From: Luscinia megarhynchos
Taxonomy: Eukaryota > Chordata > Aves > Passeriformes > Turdidae
Direction: 5' to 3'
DNA: 64,000 bases
Assembly: GCA_034336665.1 (NCBI GenBank)
Contig: JAPFBE010000013.1
Span: 20,625,056-20,689,055 of the forward strand
Positions 47,651 to 59,321 of the stretch are shown here, in pieces. The stretch's first letter is position 1. Every line of letters begins with the position of its first letter. The position numbers and the translations under genes are program-made. The notes beneath the pieces were generated by a model. The model saw only the letters and a list, made by a program, of their open reading frames with translations. It had not been told where the DNA came from and ran no database searches.

Positions 47651-48678
47651 CGGCGGGACCCCGGGCCTTGCGTGCCGGCACGGCGGCCGGGATCGGTCAG
47701 CGCCCGCTCCCTCACAGGGCTCGGCGGGACCCCGGGCCTTGCGTGCCGGCACGGCGGCCGGGATCGGTCACCTCCCGCTCCCTCACAGGGCTCGGCGGGA
47801 CCCCGGGCCTTGCGTGCCGGCACGGCGGCCGGGATCAGTCGGCGGTCGGGATCGGTCACCTCCCGCTCCCTCACAGGGCTCGGCGGGACCCCGGGCGCTG
47901 CGTGCCGGCACGGCGGCCGCGATCGGTCACCTCCCGCTCCCTCACAGGGCTCGGCGGGACCCCGGGCCTTGCGTGCCGGCACGGCGGCCGGGATCAGTCG
48001 GCGGCCGGGATCAGTCAGCGCCCGCTCCCTCACAGGGCTCGGCGGGACCCCGGGCCTTGTGTGCCGGCACGGCGGCCGGGATCAGTCACCTCCCGCTCCC
48101 TCACAGGGCTCGGCGGGACCCCGAGCCTTGTGTGCCGGCGGGGCGGCCGGGATCAGTCACCTCCCGCTCCCTCACAGGGCTCGGCGGGACCCCGGGCCTT
48201 GCGTGCCGGCACGGCGGCCGGGATCGGTCACCTCCCGCTCCCTCACAGGGCTCGGCGGGACCCCGGGCCTTGCGTGCCGGCACGGCGGCCGGGATCAGTC
48301 ACCTCCCGCTCCCTCACAGGGCTCGGCGGGACCCCGGGCCTTGCGTGCCGGCACGGCGGCCGGGATCGGTCACCTCCCGCTCCCTCACAGGGCTCGGCGG
48401 GACCCCGGGCCTTGCGTGCCGGCACGGCGGCCGGGATCAGTCACCTCCCGCTCCCTCACAGGGCTCGGCGGGACCCCGGGCCTTGCGTGCCGGCACGGCG
48501 GTCGGGATCGGTCACCTCCCGCTCCCTCACAAGGCTCGGCGGGACCCCGAGCCTTGCGTGCCGGCGGGGCGGCCGGGATCGGTCACCTCCCGCTCCCTCA
48601 CAGGGCTCGGCGGGACCCCGAGCCTTGCGTGCCGGCGGGGCGGCCGGGATCAGTCAGCGCCCGCTCGCTTTCGCTCCC
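47651..48678. repeat. 71-bp GC-rich minisatellite, 14 copies
   Basis: CGGCGGGACCCCG recurs at 47651, 47722, 47793, 47881, 47952, 48040, 48111, 48182, 48253, 48324, 48395, 48466, 48537 and 48608. The period is exactly 71 except for two 88-bp units with a 17-bp internal duplication around CGGGATCAGTCGG. Copies differ at single bases (GGTCAC/AGTCAC, GGGCC/GAGCC). Because 71 is not a multiple of 3 and the unit has no stop, all three plus frames stay open for about 440 codons; these are not genes. Confidence 0.96.
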
Positions 48679-48945
48679 CGCCCGCGCTCCCGGCCGCAGG
48701 GCGGGCGCTGACTCAGAGCGGCACCGCCGCAGCAGGCGCTTCGCACGCGATGCCGGCCGGTCCCCTCATCCCCCTCACGGGGAGCGCAGGCACGCTCGGG
48801 CGGCGGGAGCTGCCTGGGGAGGACAAGGGAGCCCCAGCCCTGCAGGGGATGCTCGGGGAGGCGGGAGTCGGGCAGGAGTGGCTGGAGGAAGGGAGGAGCA
48901 GTTTTACAGCCATAATCCCACTCTTTGGTGAGGCTGGGACAGGTA
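48660..48945 (+). promoter_or_regulatory. CpG-rich segment, possible promoter and first exon of an unnamed transcript
   Basis: Unique CpG-dense DNA after the minisatellite, with an AP-1-like GCTGACTCAG at about 48707. An ATG at 48750 opens 64 codons (MPAGPLIPLTGSAGT... ...IIPLFGEAGT) ending in phase 1 at ACAG|GTAAAT. A phase-compatible exon lies at 49902-49997. No family is recognised. Confidence 0.3.
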
Positions 48946-49901
48946 AATTACCCCCTGCTGGCCGCCTGACCCCGTGGAATGGGATATGACCCCCTGTTTC
49001 GGCATGGGCCGGGTTGGGTTGAGAGGCTGCAGCTGGGCCCGGGTTGGGTGGGGAGGGTTTTGATGTTGTTTCCGAAATACACAGAAAGTTTTTCGCATGT
49101 GTTTGCTCGCTTACCTGCATGATCACCAGAGAGGTGGGGGCTTCTTTCGTCTGGGTGTGTAGTGACCGCGCTGTGCTTTGCAGACACAGTTTTTTGTGGG
49201 AGAGAAAGGGTGTGCCGAGTTACATGCTCCCATGTTGCAGATTTCTTTATGTTTAGATTTGGGGGTGATACGCAACTAGGCCACTTTTCAAAGTGTTTCT
49301 TTGTGAAATGTTTCACAAAGTGTTTCTGCGTTTGATATTTAAAAACCTAGAAAACTGCAGCACAAGTCCAAGCTAACTGTTCTGTCAGTAGCTGTGATAA
49401 AACTGCTTTATTACATTTTCCCAGTGCCATAACATGGTGGTGCTCCACCGCAGCATCAGGTTCTGCCTGTGTCTCATGGGAGAAGCACTAACCTGCTCAC
49501 TGCCCTATGGGATTGTATCTGGGAATAGTTTAAAGAACATTTGCTATCAACCCTGAGTTGCGCTGATGACTGAAGATCTTAACAGAAGAAATATTTACAA
49601 GTATAGCTGCTGTACATGTCAGTGAAGAGCACAGATCCTTTATATTCACCTTTATATTCACAGCTTCCTGTCTCCAGGTTTACCATAGCATCTTTGTTTA
49701 ATGGGTTCAGATGTTGGTTTTGGAGCTGTCTTATTCTCAGTTCACACTTTTGTCTCTTGAGAGACAAAAACTTCAGATGTGAGGGAAAATATGTGAGTGA
49801 CCCAGTGTTTGAAAACAACTGGCTTAAGTTCCCTGCCTAGAAAAATTACTTTAAGATGGTTATTTTTTTCCTGATTGTAACATTTTCTCTTCTTCCCAAA
49901 G

Positions 49902-49997
49902 GTCTTATTGGCTCTTGCATTTCTCTGGGGTGCCCGATGTTAAAAGTCCTGCTGGTGAAAGATTGCTCCCTTCCAAGTGCAGCACAGACCCTCCCAG
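49902..49997 (+). other. Exon-like segment, phase-compatible with the 48.75-kb frame
   Basis: 96 bp with a good acceptor (CTTCTTCCCAAAG) and donor (CCCAG|GTAACC), phase 1/1, encoding LIGSCISLGCPMLKVLLVKD then CSLPSAAQTLP. Joined to the upstream frame the junction reads GTGLIG, which resembles a Rossmann-type GxGxxG loop. No third exon was found, so this may be coincidence. Confidence 0.25.
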
Positions 49998-52900
49998 GTA
50001 ACCTTCCCTGCAGCAGGAGCTTCCAAATGCTGTGCTCAGATCAGCTGTGATACTTGGAGGGCACAGAACTGTAGAACAGCCAGTGGCTGTGTCACCTGCA
50101 GGAGTAATCTGTTTTCAGTTGTGGTTGATTAAATCCAAAGTTTTGTTGTTTTGTTTTCGGTTGGTTTTGTTTTTGTTTTGTTAAGAAAGAAAACCCACAT
50201 AAATCAATCTTCTTAATGGCCACAGGCTGTGTCCTTAGTTTAATGCTGCCTTTTGTCAGTTAAACTGCCACTGTGGCTGTTGGCTATTTCAGCCTTTTAG
50301 GTCGCCCACATTTCTGAGCTGCTTTGAAAGTGGAAGTCTCCTATTTCTTCTTTTTGGGTGGCAAAAATAGTTGGAGCTATGTACAATTATTTTAGCAATC
50401 TAAGTAACTAATTAAGCCTTTTTTGGGCAGGAAAAGGCTTGTGATTTTTAGATTTCAAAAGAGCTTTTATTATTCTAATGATAAGGTTGACTTGATAGAA
50501 GTACTATTTTCTAAAAGTAACTGGTAGATTTTGCTGAAGAGAGAAAATGATAATTTTATTTGGAGTTACTAATTTTTCCAAACAGTACTTTGATACCCCA
50601 GAAAAATAAAGATCAATATAAATGTAGATTATTTGATTTTATATTTTATATAAAATCAACATACATACATATGACATATAATACTTAACTATTTATTGAG
50701 AAGCAATGCTTCATTCAAAACAGTCATTAATGTGATTAACTGTGTTTCTAAAAACGTCCTTTGTTCATGTAAATTCCTTCTTCTGAGGACTTCTTAATTG
50801 CAGTTATGTTTAAAATTTTTCCACTTCAATTGTAAGCGCCTTTTGCTCCATCATATATTATTGTAGAGGGTTCATTGTGGGGGTGAAGGAGAGAGGAAAA
50901 GAAATATTTCTCTGTTGAATTGACTCACCATAGGTCAGTAATTTTCGCCAGCTCATGTGCAGTGTTAGAAATCTGGTGCAGGTGATTGTCATCTGCTAAC
51001 CTAGAGGAAAAATAGTTGTATCAAAAGACCGAACAGTAGGCACTTTTATAAGTTTTTTGGACAGCTTGTTGGCAGCTGTTCACCATAGAGGGCTGACAGG
51101 TAATGCAGACATTGCAGACTCATGTCATAACACGTAAAATCAAAATATGGAGCACAAACGCAGAAAGCACTTCAGTTCTTGACACATTTGCTCCCACAGG
51201 GTAGCAGGGTTTATGACTGACTCCCTTGATGAAGCAAATCTCAGACCTGACTTAAATAACTGAGTAAATAAAAAAGCCTGGTTTTGAAGTACCTAAATTG
51301 GTATGTGGCAGCATGTCTGTTCCCTGAATGTACTGACTATGTGTGACACTAATAGGTGGTTATATCCTCAAAACTCTTCAGCTTTCCTTTTAAAGGAATG
51401 TTTGCTTCCTTCCAGTATGTGCAAGGAAAGTGTGTGGTTAAAGACTAAACCTACAGTTCAAGAGCAAGTTAAAGGAACCTCTGAATAGATTTGCATCGCA
51501 TCTCATGACTTTCAGTGAATTTTGTGAGCTCTGAGGATGAAGGATGGCTATCTACTCTTGCAGGTTTTGGCAGATACATGTGAAAAATAATCTGTTAAGT
51601 GTTTGCTCTCAGTGAACCAGACGACTGGCTGCAGTCTTCTCCAGCTGTGCTGGTAATGCCACTTGTTAGAGCATGAGTCAAAACACAGGCTTGCTTTTTT
51701 TCAGAAAAAAAAGGAAGAAGATGCATGTCACTATTTGCCCTCTCCATGAACATGAGACACTCTATGTCAAAGCCTGGTAGTTATCCTACAGCCGTTAGCA
51801 GACACTTCAGCCGTTGTGTTTTTACAGTTTAATCCTGTCCTTACAGCCACAGGAGAAGAGCAGGGAACAGAGATGCCTAAAGCAGAGAACGTAGATGCCT
51901 AAATCACTGTCACCTTGCCCTACACTTTATCCAAGTTGCTTAAAAGGCACTTGAAGGAAGTTGCAGCCAGCAGCACCAGGAAACCTAGTCCAGCAGTACA
52001 GCTGGGAGCACATACTCGGATGGCTCCTCTCTCTGTGTGAGGCCACAGAATTATGAGTTTCATAGGTCTTCAGAGCTGTTGGAGATGAATCATTAGCATG
52101 AATTCTAAAAGACACACTAATCGAGCTGGGTTCACTACTGAGTAGGTTAGTCTGTGAGGTAGGGTTTTGTCTTCTCAGTCAGCCAAACCCCAGCTTTCTT
52201 GAAGTTAGTAATATAAAATTGCAGTTGACTTTCAACAAAACTAGCAATTTCCATACTGACTTTAGTTAGTATTTATTTGGTCAATAGCAGAAATAAGGAC
52301 CTATAAGTATCATTAGTCCAGTTGAACAAGTATTATAAAAATAGAAGAGTAGGAGGGTTACCTCTCCTTTAGGAATCAGCAGAGATTTCAGACATTTTTA
52401 ATAGCCTCAGGAAGGTCGCAGCCTCTTAAGTGGCTGTGCAAAAGTGTGTGTCACAGCACCATCAATGCAGTTGTCAAAACACCAGCCCTGGAAATTAGGG
52501 GATTATAAGGGTTGTTCAAGATTTATTCTCTTCTCTAGCTCTAGATTTTTCCAAAGCCTTCTCTCTTTTGGTGAGATATCTGAAAAAGTTTTTCAATTAT
52601 TGAGTGTGTTCCTAAGTGGTCGGAAGTACCATGTTCTTTGACTTTCATAATATCTGACACCTTATCTAGAGCTGAGGTTTTGGGCGTGTGACTGCACTTT
52701 TTAGTGCATTTGTTGCTTTTTCTGCTTCTCAGCACCTGTCTATCCATAGTGCTCTGGATGGTTCAGGGGAGAGCAGAAGTTTATGTACATATATGTGTTT
52801 CTTGAAACTGCCAAGCTTCGACTCTTATTTGCAACCCCTTTTAGGTGGTGTGATTTTACCCATGGTGGGTTACTCCCACAGGTTCAAACACAGGCAAAAC

Positions 52901-54746
52901 CAAATATGCACCTGTCTCTTTTCTCTCTCTCTTTTCAAGTTTTCTGTGTGTGAGGCATGGGAAGAAGTTTCTGTGGTTCCCAGAGGAGGGGGGGAGTGTG
53001 AGGAGTGTGTGACCGGGGAAATGGTGGTTGTAGTCATGTTTAGAAACTGCATGGAGGGAAGTCATGTGAGTGGTCAAGTCAGGTGCATAGTATTATATGT
53101 GGCAAATATTTGTGCTGTATTTATTTTTACATGGTGTTTCTCAGTGCAAAAGCTGCTCTTTGCATTTCAAGTCTGATATTTTGGATGTTTTCTTTAACAG
53201 TTTTAATGCTAGACTGAAAATTTGGACCAATTTTAAAACCACTGACCAAGTTTCATTCTCTGAGCAGATGCCACATAGGTTCACAGGCTGGTTTTCTTTG
53301 TCTCAAATTGAGGGTTAAAGAAAGGGCATCCTTTGAGAAACAGCTGTGCTTTTATATCCATATTAGCTAGTTTCATAAATGTAGAAAGAAAGAGGGCATT
53401 GAATTCTGGGGACTCCATTGCACTATAAAAGACAGAGTTTGGTTTTTTTTTTCAGAATTGAAAAAGACTGACTTTTGGATGCATCCAGTTATTTCCTCAT
53501 ATTTTTGAATCCACTTCACTTTTGAAGGATCTGCTGTTTAGAAAATGAGTATTCACCTTTTCAGGATATCAGTGCTTTGCAAAGGGTCTGAACAATACAA
53601 ATGAAAGCCTCTGAATTCACTTTGTGGGAAACATTTTCTTTGAGATAGGATTCTCACCTTACCTTCCCTGTGACCTACTCTAGTCCCCAAAGCAGCTAAA
53701 TGCAGCCCAAATTTCAAGATAAAAATTTGCCTCTTCTATTTTGAGATCTGTTGCTGAGATGCCTCTTGTAAAATCCCATGTACTTTAGAAAATGTGGGAA
53801 ATAAACAGCAGAGGATGTGTGTTTACTGACTAGACTTAGAGGAAAATTCTGAATTAGAATGTGGTATCTTACTAATAATGGAACTGTTTTGAAGTTTGAA
53901 AATATGTATTTTAGTCACAAAACATTATTTAGGTGATTGATATTGATAATCTTAATAATCATAATCATAATAAGTGGTCTCAATTTCCAAAGCTGCTGCA
54001 ATCTGTTACAGAAACATAGGTGAGGTGAATTGGGAAAAAATGCCTATGTTTTAACTCATAATTTAACAAAAGTATCAACATAAGCAGCTTGGCTTTTGGC
54101 ATGAATTTTTTACCAGCTTGGAGATGGAAGACTGCCCTTCTTCTTGAAGGCTGTTGGTATCCAATCTACTTGCTTTTTCATCTCCCACATTTTTCATTTT
54201 TTTACTTCATTATGAACTCGAGTCTTAGCTGCCCAGATGCTTGGGGCCAAAGCCCATCTGTCATTTAGTGAGACTGGACTATTCCAAAACCTCCTGTCAC
54301 TTACAGCAAGACTCCAGCAGCGTACTGAACACCTGCACCTGCAAACTGAGCAGCTGCTTGGGTTGTTATTGAGACCTAGAGTGCACTAATTGCAGGCTTT
54401 GTGGCATAATATTAAAATGTTAGATGAGATGACATGGCTCTTTCTGGCATTCTAGGGGTTTCCAGCCACCTCTGTGTGAGACATTTGGTGGCATTGTAAT
54501 TACTTCTGAGGCTACTTAACGCATGGCCAGAGCCTGTTTCCATCCGTGGTGGATTTAGGTAGCTCTTCCTTTGTTCCTATTTATGAACTGATCTCTTTCC
54601 CTCACAATATGCAGAATGCTGACATATTTGATAAATAGCTTGAGGTGGTGGATTTTTCATTTCAGGATTGTGGTCACTGCTTTCTGTTCTTCACTTGCCG
54701 TCAAATGTGCTCCTTAACTGGATGAAGTCTTTTAAACCAGAAAAGA
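49998..54746. other. Intergenic or intronic, AT-rich; nothing recognised
   Basis: No convincing coding exon, RNA gene or known repeat. Short frames only; the longest (52688-53176, plus) is low-complexity and unsupported. Confidence 0.4.
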
Positions 54747-54850
54747 ATCACAGAATCATTTTGATTGGGAAAGACCTTTAAGAGCATTAAGTCCAAGTGT
54801 TTCAGTTAGACATTTGCTCACACCTTGCAAATCTAGTCACAAGTTATTGC
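54747..54850 (-). mobile_element. CR1-like 3' fragment
   Basis: CACAGAATCATTTTGATTGG then GAAAGACCTTTAAGAGCATT is the complement of an avian CR1 3' terminus. The rest is too diverged to follow. Confidence 0.65.
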
Positions 54851-57149
54851 TGACCTCACAAATGTAAGTGATCCTATGGGGCTAACAACTTAGTATTACA
54901 GGAGTAACAGTGCATCTGTTAGGAGTAAGCGTAAGAGTCCTCACCCATGAGCTGGCATCTCTTTGTACCATATGTCCTGCAAGCACCTCCAAAAGTTTGA
55001 GGAAAAAACCCCAACCTTCTTTTGTCAAGGATCTTACTGTTCCTGTGTAGCAACAGATAAATATATCATTGCAACATCGTTGCAAAGTCAGGAAATGTTC
55101 TTTTTGTAGTCCACCCTATTAGAAACCTGAGGCACAGACCTGCTGCGAGGGGCTTTTCGTCCCACCAGTCTGGAGGAGCCAGGACAAAAAGCTGCAGATG
55201 AAATCAAGATGCATCTAAGTCAGTGGAAGTTCTCCCCTTGCCTTCCAAGACCCAATCTTCACTGCAGTACTTGTGGGGGGTCAGTCCACACAGTGACTAC
55301 ACCACCTTTCTTGTTTTGAGGGCTGCAAGTTTGCCCTGCTTATCCTGAGTCTGAAGCTGTTCCCGGTGTGACTTTCTCCTCAGTCTGCTGCAGCTCGAAG
55401 TTCCATTTAGCTGCAGAGCAGTTGTCAGTGTTACCACATCTGGGGTTGAAATTAAGGTTACAGAAATTCTTTGCCTATTTAAGCAAGCATCAGGTCTGGG
55501 TACAATTTTTCTTTGTGTTAAGATGAAATGCTTTATTTCTGAAAACTGCTGATTTGTTCAAGCCAAAATGGAGACCAAGAGATGTATCTAACAGGATCCT
55601 GATTTATATCAAGAAGCAAAGGCACTTCAACTTCGACTGTGCACACCTCAAGAAAGTGCACCAGCCTCTAGATCGGGGGTGGTACTGGTGGTGTTTTCAT
55701 TAAAAACCTCAAAAGATCTTGATTTAATTCTAAGGTGATATAAAAGCATCTCTGAAATAATGAAAAGGTTTGTGGGATGGGCAGATGAATGTTCCCATCC
55801 AGACACACTGACACATTTTCTAGTAATGCTTTGCTACTTTTTTATGGCAATGAAAGCAGAAGTTAGATTATAAAAAGCCAAACCATATTTATTAGCTGCA
55901 GTCACACTGGATTTGTTTTAAAATAATAAATATTGTAGGGGAAAAAAGTCCAATCCAAATTACTTGCCAAGGTCTTCGGCAGGTGTAGTATCAGAATTGC
56001 ACTATTTCCATTTTACACAGCAAACCAATTTACTGTCATTCAATTTTTTTAACAGAGATAAAATAGACATCCTGTTACATTATTCAAGTCTACCACATTA
56101 AATACTTTCAATCACAATAATTTTGGTATCATCCTAAGATATGTTAGTGCTGACAAAAAAAAAAAAATTTTAACATGGAGTATTAAACGTTCCTGAAGTA
56201 AAGCATAGGTTGTCTTTTCTTTAAAAAAAAAAAAGAAAATAGTATTTATTATATTAAGAAAGTGTCAAATGACCTGCAGTTCATAAGAAAATAATTTACA
56301 CTAATTTGGCTGAAAGTAATTTGATCTGGTATTTTGAAGTATTGAAAAAAATGAAAGAAAGAAACCAGCAGCTCTAACTAGAATTATTAAAAGTTTTGTA
56401 GATTGGTTGTATTCCAAAGTATTGTAGTGCTTTGGGCAGGGATTGAGGAAATAATGAATAAATCTGAATTACTGATTTTTTTTCTATAATAAAAATCACA
56501 TCGTAGTTGAAATACAAATCTTAGGCTTATTTTTCTAAGAAAAAAAAGCATCTCTTGTTATACATTCATAGGTAGAAACAAGGTAAGGGGTTGAAAAGAC
56601 ACAGCAGTTTCTGAGGGTAATTTCAAATAAATGTAAAACTTTATAACTTTAAAATTGGAACTGACACTGGCCTCATTCTCAAACACTGGCAGGTCTGGGA
56701 ACAGTTGATGCTCTTCATGTAGCTGTAAGCCTGAAAAGGAGTTAGGTGGGGGTGGGAGGGAAAGTCTGTCATGTGGAGGAAGAAAAACAAAATCTTTCAC
56801 AAGAGGTAGCGAGGGATGAAAAAAAACATGCAGTGAAGGGAGGGGGGAGCAAAAAGCTTGCGTGTGTCTCTGCGATATCTGTGTTTTAGCTCCGGTGTGT
56901 ATCCCAATATCCCACTGTGTACCAGAGAGCACTCTGCCACCAGCAATTGCTGAAAGACACTTCTGCCTCCCCTGAGCCTGCAGAGCCAGCTCTCCACCTG
57001 CTCTGCTAGCCAGTGGTCCTTGTGGAACTGGCTGGGGAGCTGGGCAAGACGTGCACACCTTGCTTTCCAGGCTTGCACTTCCCTTGCGTGAGGTCCGCTC
57101 TTGCTTCTCTGCGGACATTAAACAGCTCAAGAGTTCAACAAGGTTCGAT
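54851..57149. other. Intergenic; nothing recognised
   Basis: AT-rich with A-runs near 56157 and 56224. A 214-codon minus-strand frame at 56558-57202 shows no domain, repeat or splice context that I recognise. Confidence 0.4.
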
Positions 57150-58220
57150 ACAAAATGCAAATGCCAGGATTTATTCATAACACTCAAAAGAGTTATTCCC
57201 ATTTACAATTGTTTAGAAAATACAGAGGTGTGAAAAGAAAAGCCATGGTGAATGCACACATGCTGCAGTTACATCAGAAGGATACCATCCTCCAGTCTCC
57301 AGGTTTTTCTCTGCTGTCCAGACAGTTTTTTCATGACCTGTTACGTGACATAGCTGTCTTCCCTTTGAAGGCTTTTAGTAGGTCTGCATGTGTTTAACCT
57401 TTCACTCACACCATGTCCTTTTCCTAGTAGAAGGCAGTGGCTCTTTAGTTCTGATCTAAGCAATCAGAAATTATGTCAGGTCCTCAAAAAAGTCTTAAAA
57501 AGCTCAAGTGTGCTTCTGTTGGTCTTCTTTTCTTTAAGAGAAAGGTTAAATGCAATGTTTTGCTTGTCTCGTGGTTTCTCTGCCTTCAAGTTCTGTTTTT
57601 TTCTGAAATCCGAGGGACCAAACACTTTAATTATTATGATTAAAGATTTAATGCTGTAATAAGCTGAGACTTAAAATGCACGAGACGCGAGTTATGAGAA
57701 CATGGTAACATACAAATTGATTAAAATATTGGATTTCTAAGTTCAAAAACCTGCAAAAACCCAGAAATGATCAGGTCGGTTTGAGGATGTTGTTAATTAT
57801 TTGTGGGCAAGCTAGGAAGCAAAAAGAAACACTCGGGTTACTATTTTTGCACAGAATAAAACCTGTATACACATAAGTTCAAAGCTTGTCTCGAAGAGGC
57901 CTTGGCTGAATCACATGGTTCTTTTATGTAGTTTGTAGCACTCGTTCTGGGGTTCCAGCATAAGCATTTGTAGTTTGGTATGATTTTCTTGGTATGATGG
58001 TTTCACATTTACACCATGCATTGTCACAGCAATTATTGTGAAGTAATTCTGTGGTTAAGGTTTCCTATTCCATCTGCTTGCTTTTAAAAGGAAGCAACAT
58101 CCCTCCCACCTGAAGCGCTGGTTGCATTACACTTGCACCTGTCCCTGTTTCTTGTTTCTCTTTTTCTTTTCCTGCCAGTTTTGGGGAAGAAGTTCCTTCG
58201 TCTGCAGTCCCAGCTCGCAG
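57150..58220 (-). terminator. GPR15: GPR15 3' UTR (predicted)
   Basis: The minus-strand sequence after the GPR15 stop is AT-rich and free of other genes. The first clear AATAAA on that strand is at 57175-57170, giving a 3' UTR of about 1.05 kb. This is a prediction from the signal alone. Confidence 0.45.
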
Positions 58221-59321
58221 TCAGAGGGACACAGAGCGCTTCCTCTTCCTGGTGGCATACTCCCCTGCTGCAAAATTGGATAAGGAATGGCTCAGGTGGG
58301 TGTCCAGGGTATCAGAGCTGTTGCTGCTGATTTTCACCCGTGGGCACAGGCACTGGAGCATGGCTCTGCGGATGTAGTTGTCAAAGCAAAAGTAAATGAA
58401 AGGGTTGGCACAGCTATTGGCAAAAGCAAAAGGGCTGCTCACCTTTATGCCCAGCTGGACAACCCTGCCAGAGAAACAGTCAGGCTGCTTTAGGAGTTGC
58501 AAAAGGATGGCCATAAGCTTGAAAAGATTGTAAGGAACCCAGGAAAAAATAAAAGCTGCCACTACAATGAAGACAATCTTGATGGATTTTCTCAGTTTCT
58601 TATCTTGTTTCCCAGCCTTCTGATAGTGCATGCAGAGTCTCTTGGTGATGGAGCAGTAAAAAGTTAAGATGCTCAACAGTGGGAAGAAGAAGGCCAGAAT
58701 TAAAAGCACCAGTGACATGATCTGTTTGACTTCTGTCATGGCTTTGTCTGTGCAGTAAGTCTTTCCATATTGGTTCTTCAGTTCTCTGGACAAAAGGGTT
58801 GGCATCCCTAAGCAGAAGGATAGTAACCAGACACAGATGCAGAGTATTCCGGAATAGGATCTTGTCCTGACCCGTCGTGCAATAGAGGGGTGCATGATAG
58901 CGAGGTACCGGTCAGCACTCATACAGGTGAGGAGCAGGATGCTGCAGTACATGTTGACTGAGATGACATAGGAACTAGCTTTGCAGAGGAAAGATCCTAC
59001 CCTCCAGTTCTCGTCCGACACCTCCATGTCCACCCAGAAAGGCAGTGTGATGAGGAAGATGAAGTCAGATGCAGCGAGGTTGATGATAAAGATGTCAATC
59101 AGCCTCTGGACCCGTCGCTTGAAGACCAAGGCTGCTATCAGGATTGAGTTGCCAACAATGCCCACCAGGAACACGACACTATAAAGGATAGGGAGGAAAG
59201 TAGACATATACTGCAGGTGCTGGGACTGGCACTGGTCATCGTAGTAGTAGTCATAGTTGAAGGTGACTGTAGCCATGGACGACAGCTGGGGGAGTTCCAT
59301 TTCTGGCCCTGATGTCCTCAT
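58221..59321 (-). CDS. GPR15: GPR15, chemoattractant-type G-protein-coupled receptor, single coding exon
   Basis: A class A GPCR that directs T-cell homing to gut and skin; its mammalian ligand is GPR15LG. 366 residues (human 360). N-terminus rich in tyrosine and acid (FNYDYYYDDQ), likely sulfated; seven membrane spans with GNSILIAAL (TM1), LIDIFIINLAASDFIFL (TM2), ADRYLAI (DRY, end of TM3), FSWVPYNLF (TM6) and ANSCANPFIYF (NPxxY, TM7). The paired extracellular Cys are in FLCKASS and TYCTDKA. C-terminus RKRKRSVSL is the 14-3-3-binding surface-export signal distinctive of GPR15. The start could be Met1 (59321), Met8 (59300, best Kozak context, AGAAATGG) or Met16 (59276); Met8 or Met16 would give the usual length. 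The coding region is intronless, as in mammals. Confidence 0.95.
   Translation of the reverse strand: MRTSGPEMELPQLSSMATVTFNYDYYYDDQCQSQHLQYMSTFLPILYSVVFLVGIVGNSILIAALVFKRRVQRLIDIFIINLAASDFIFLITLPFWVDMEVSDENWRVGSFLCKASSYVISVNMYCSILLLTCMSADRYLAIMHPSIARRVRTRSYSGILCICVWLLSFCLGMPTLLSRELKNQYGKTYCTDKAMTEVKQIMSLVLLILAFFFPLLSILTFYCSITKRLCMHYQKAGKQDKKLRKSIKIVFIVVAAFIFSWVPYNLFKLMAILLQLLKQPDCFSGRVVQLGIKVSSPFAFANSCANPFIYFCFDNYIRRAMLQCLCPRVKISSNSSDTLDTHLSHSLSNFAAGEYATRKRKRSVSL

Noticed and set aside
47392..48989. Three overlapping plus-strand open frames of about 439, 453 and 456 codons, and shorter minus-strand ones.
   Set aside because: They are stop-free readings of the 71-bp GC minisatellite in every frame; translations are frame-permuted copies of one repeat with no domain.
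56558..57202. 214-codon minus-strand open frame.
   Set aside because: No recognisable domain, no splice partners, uneven composition; judged chance, though it is the longest unexplained frame in the AT-rich part.
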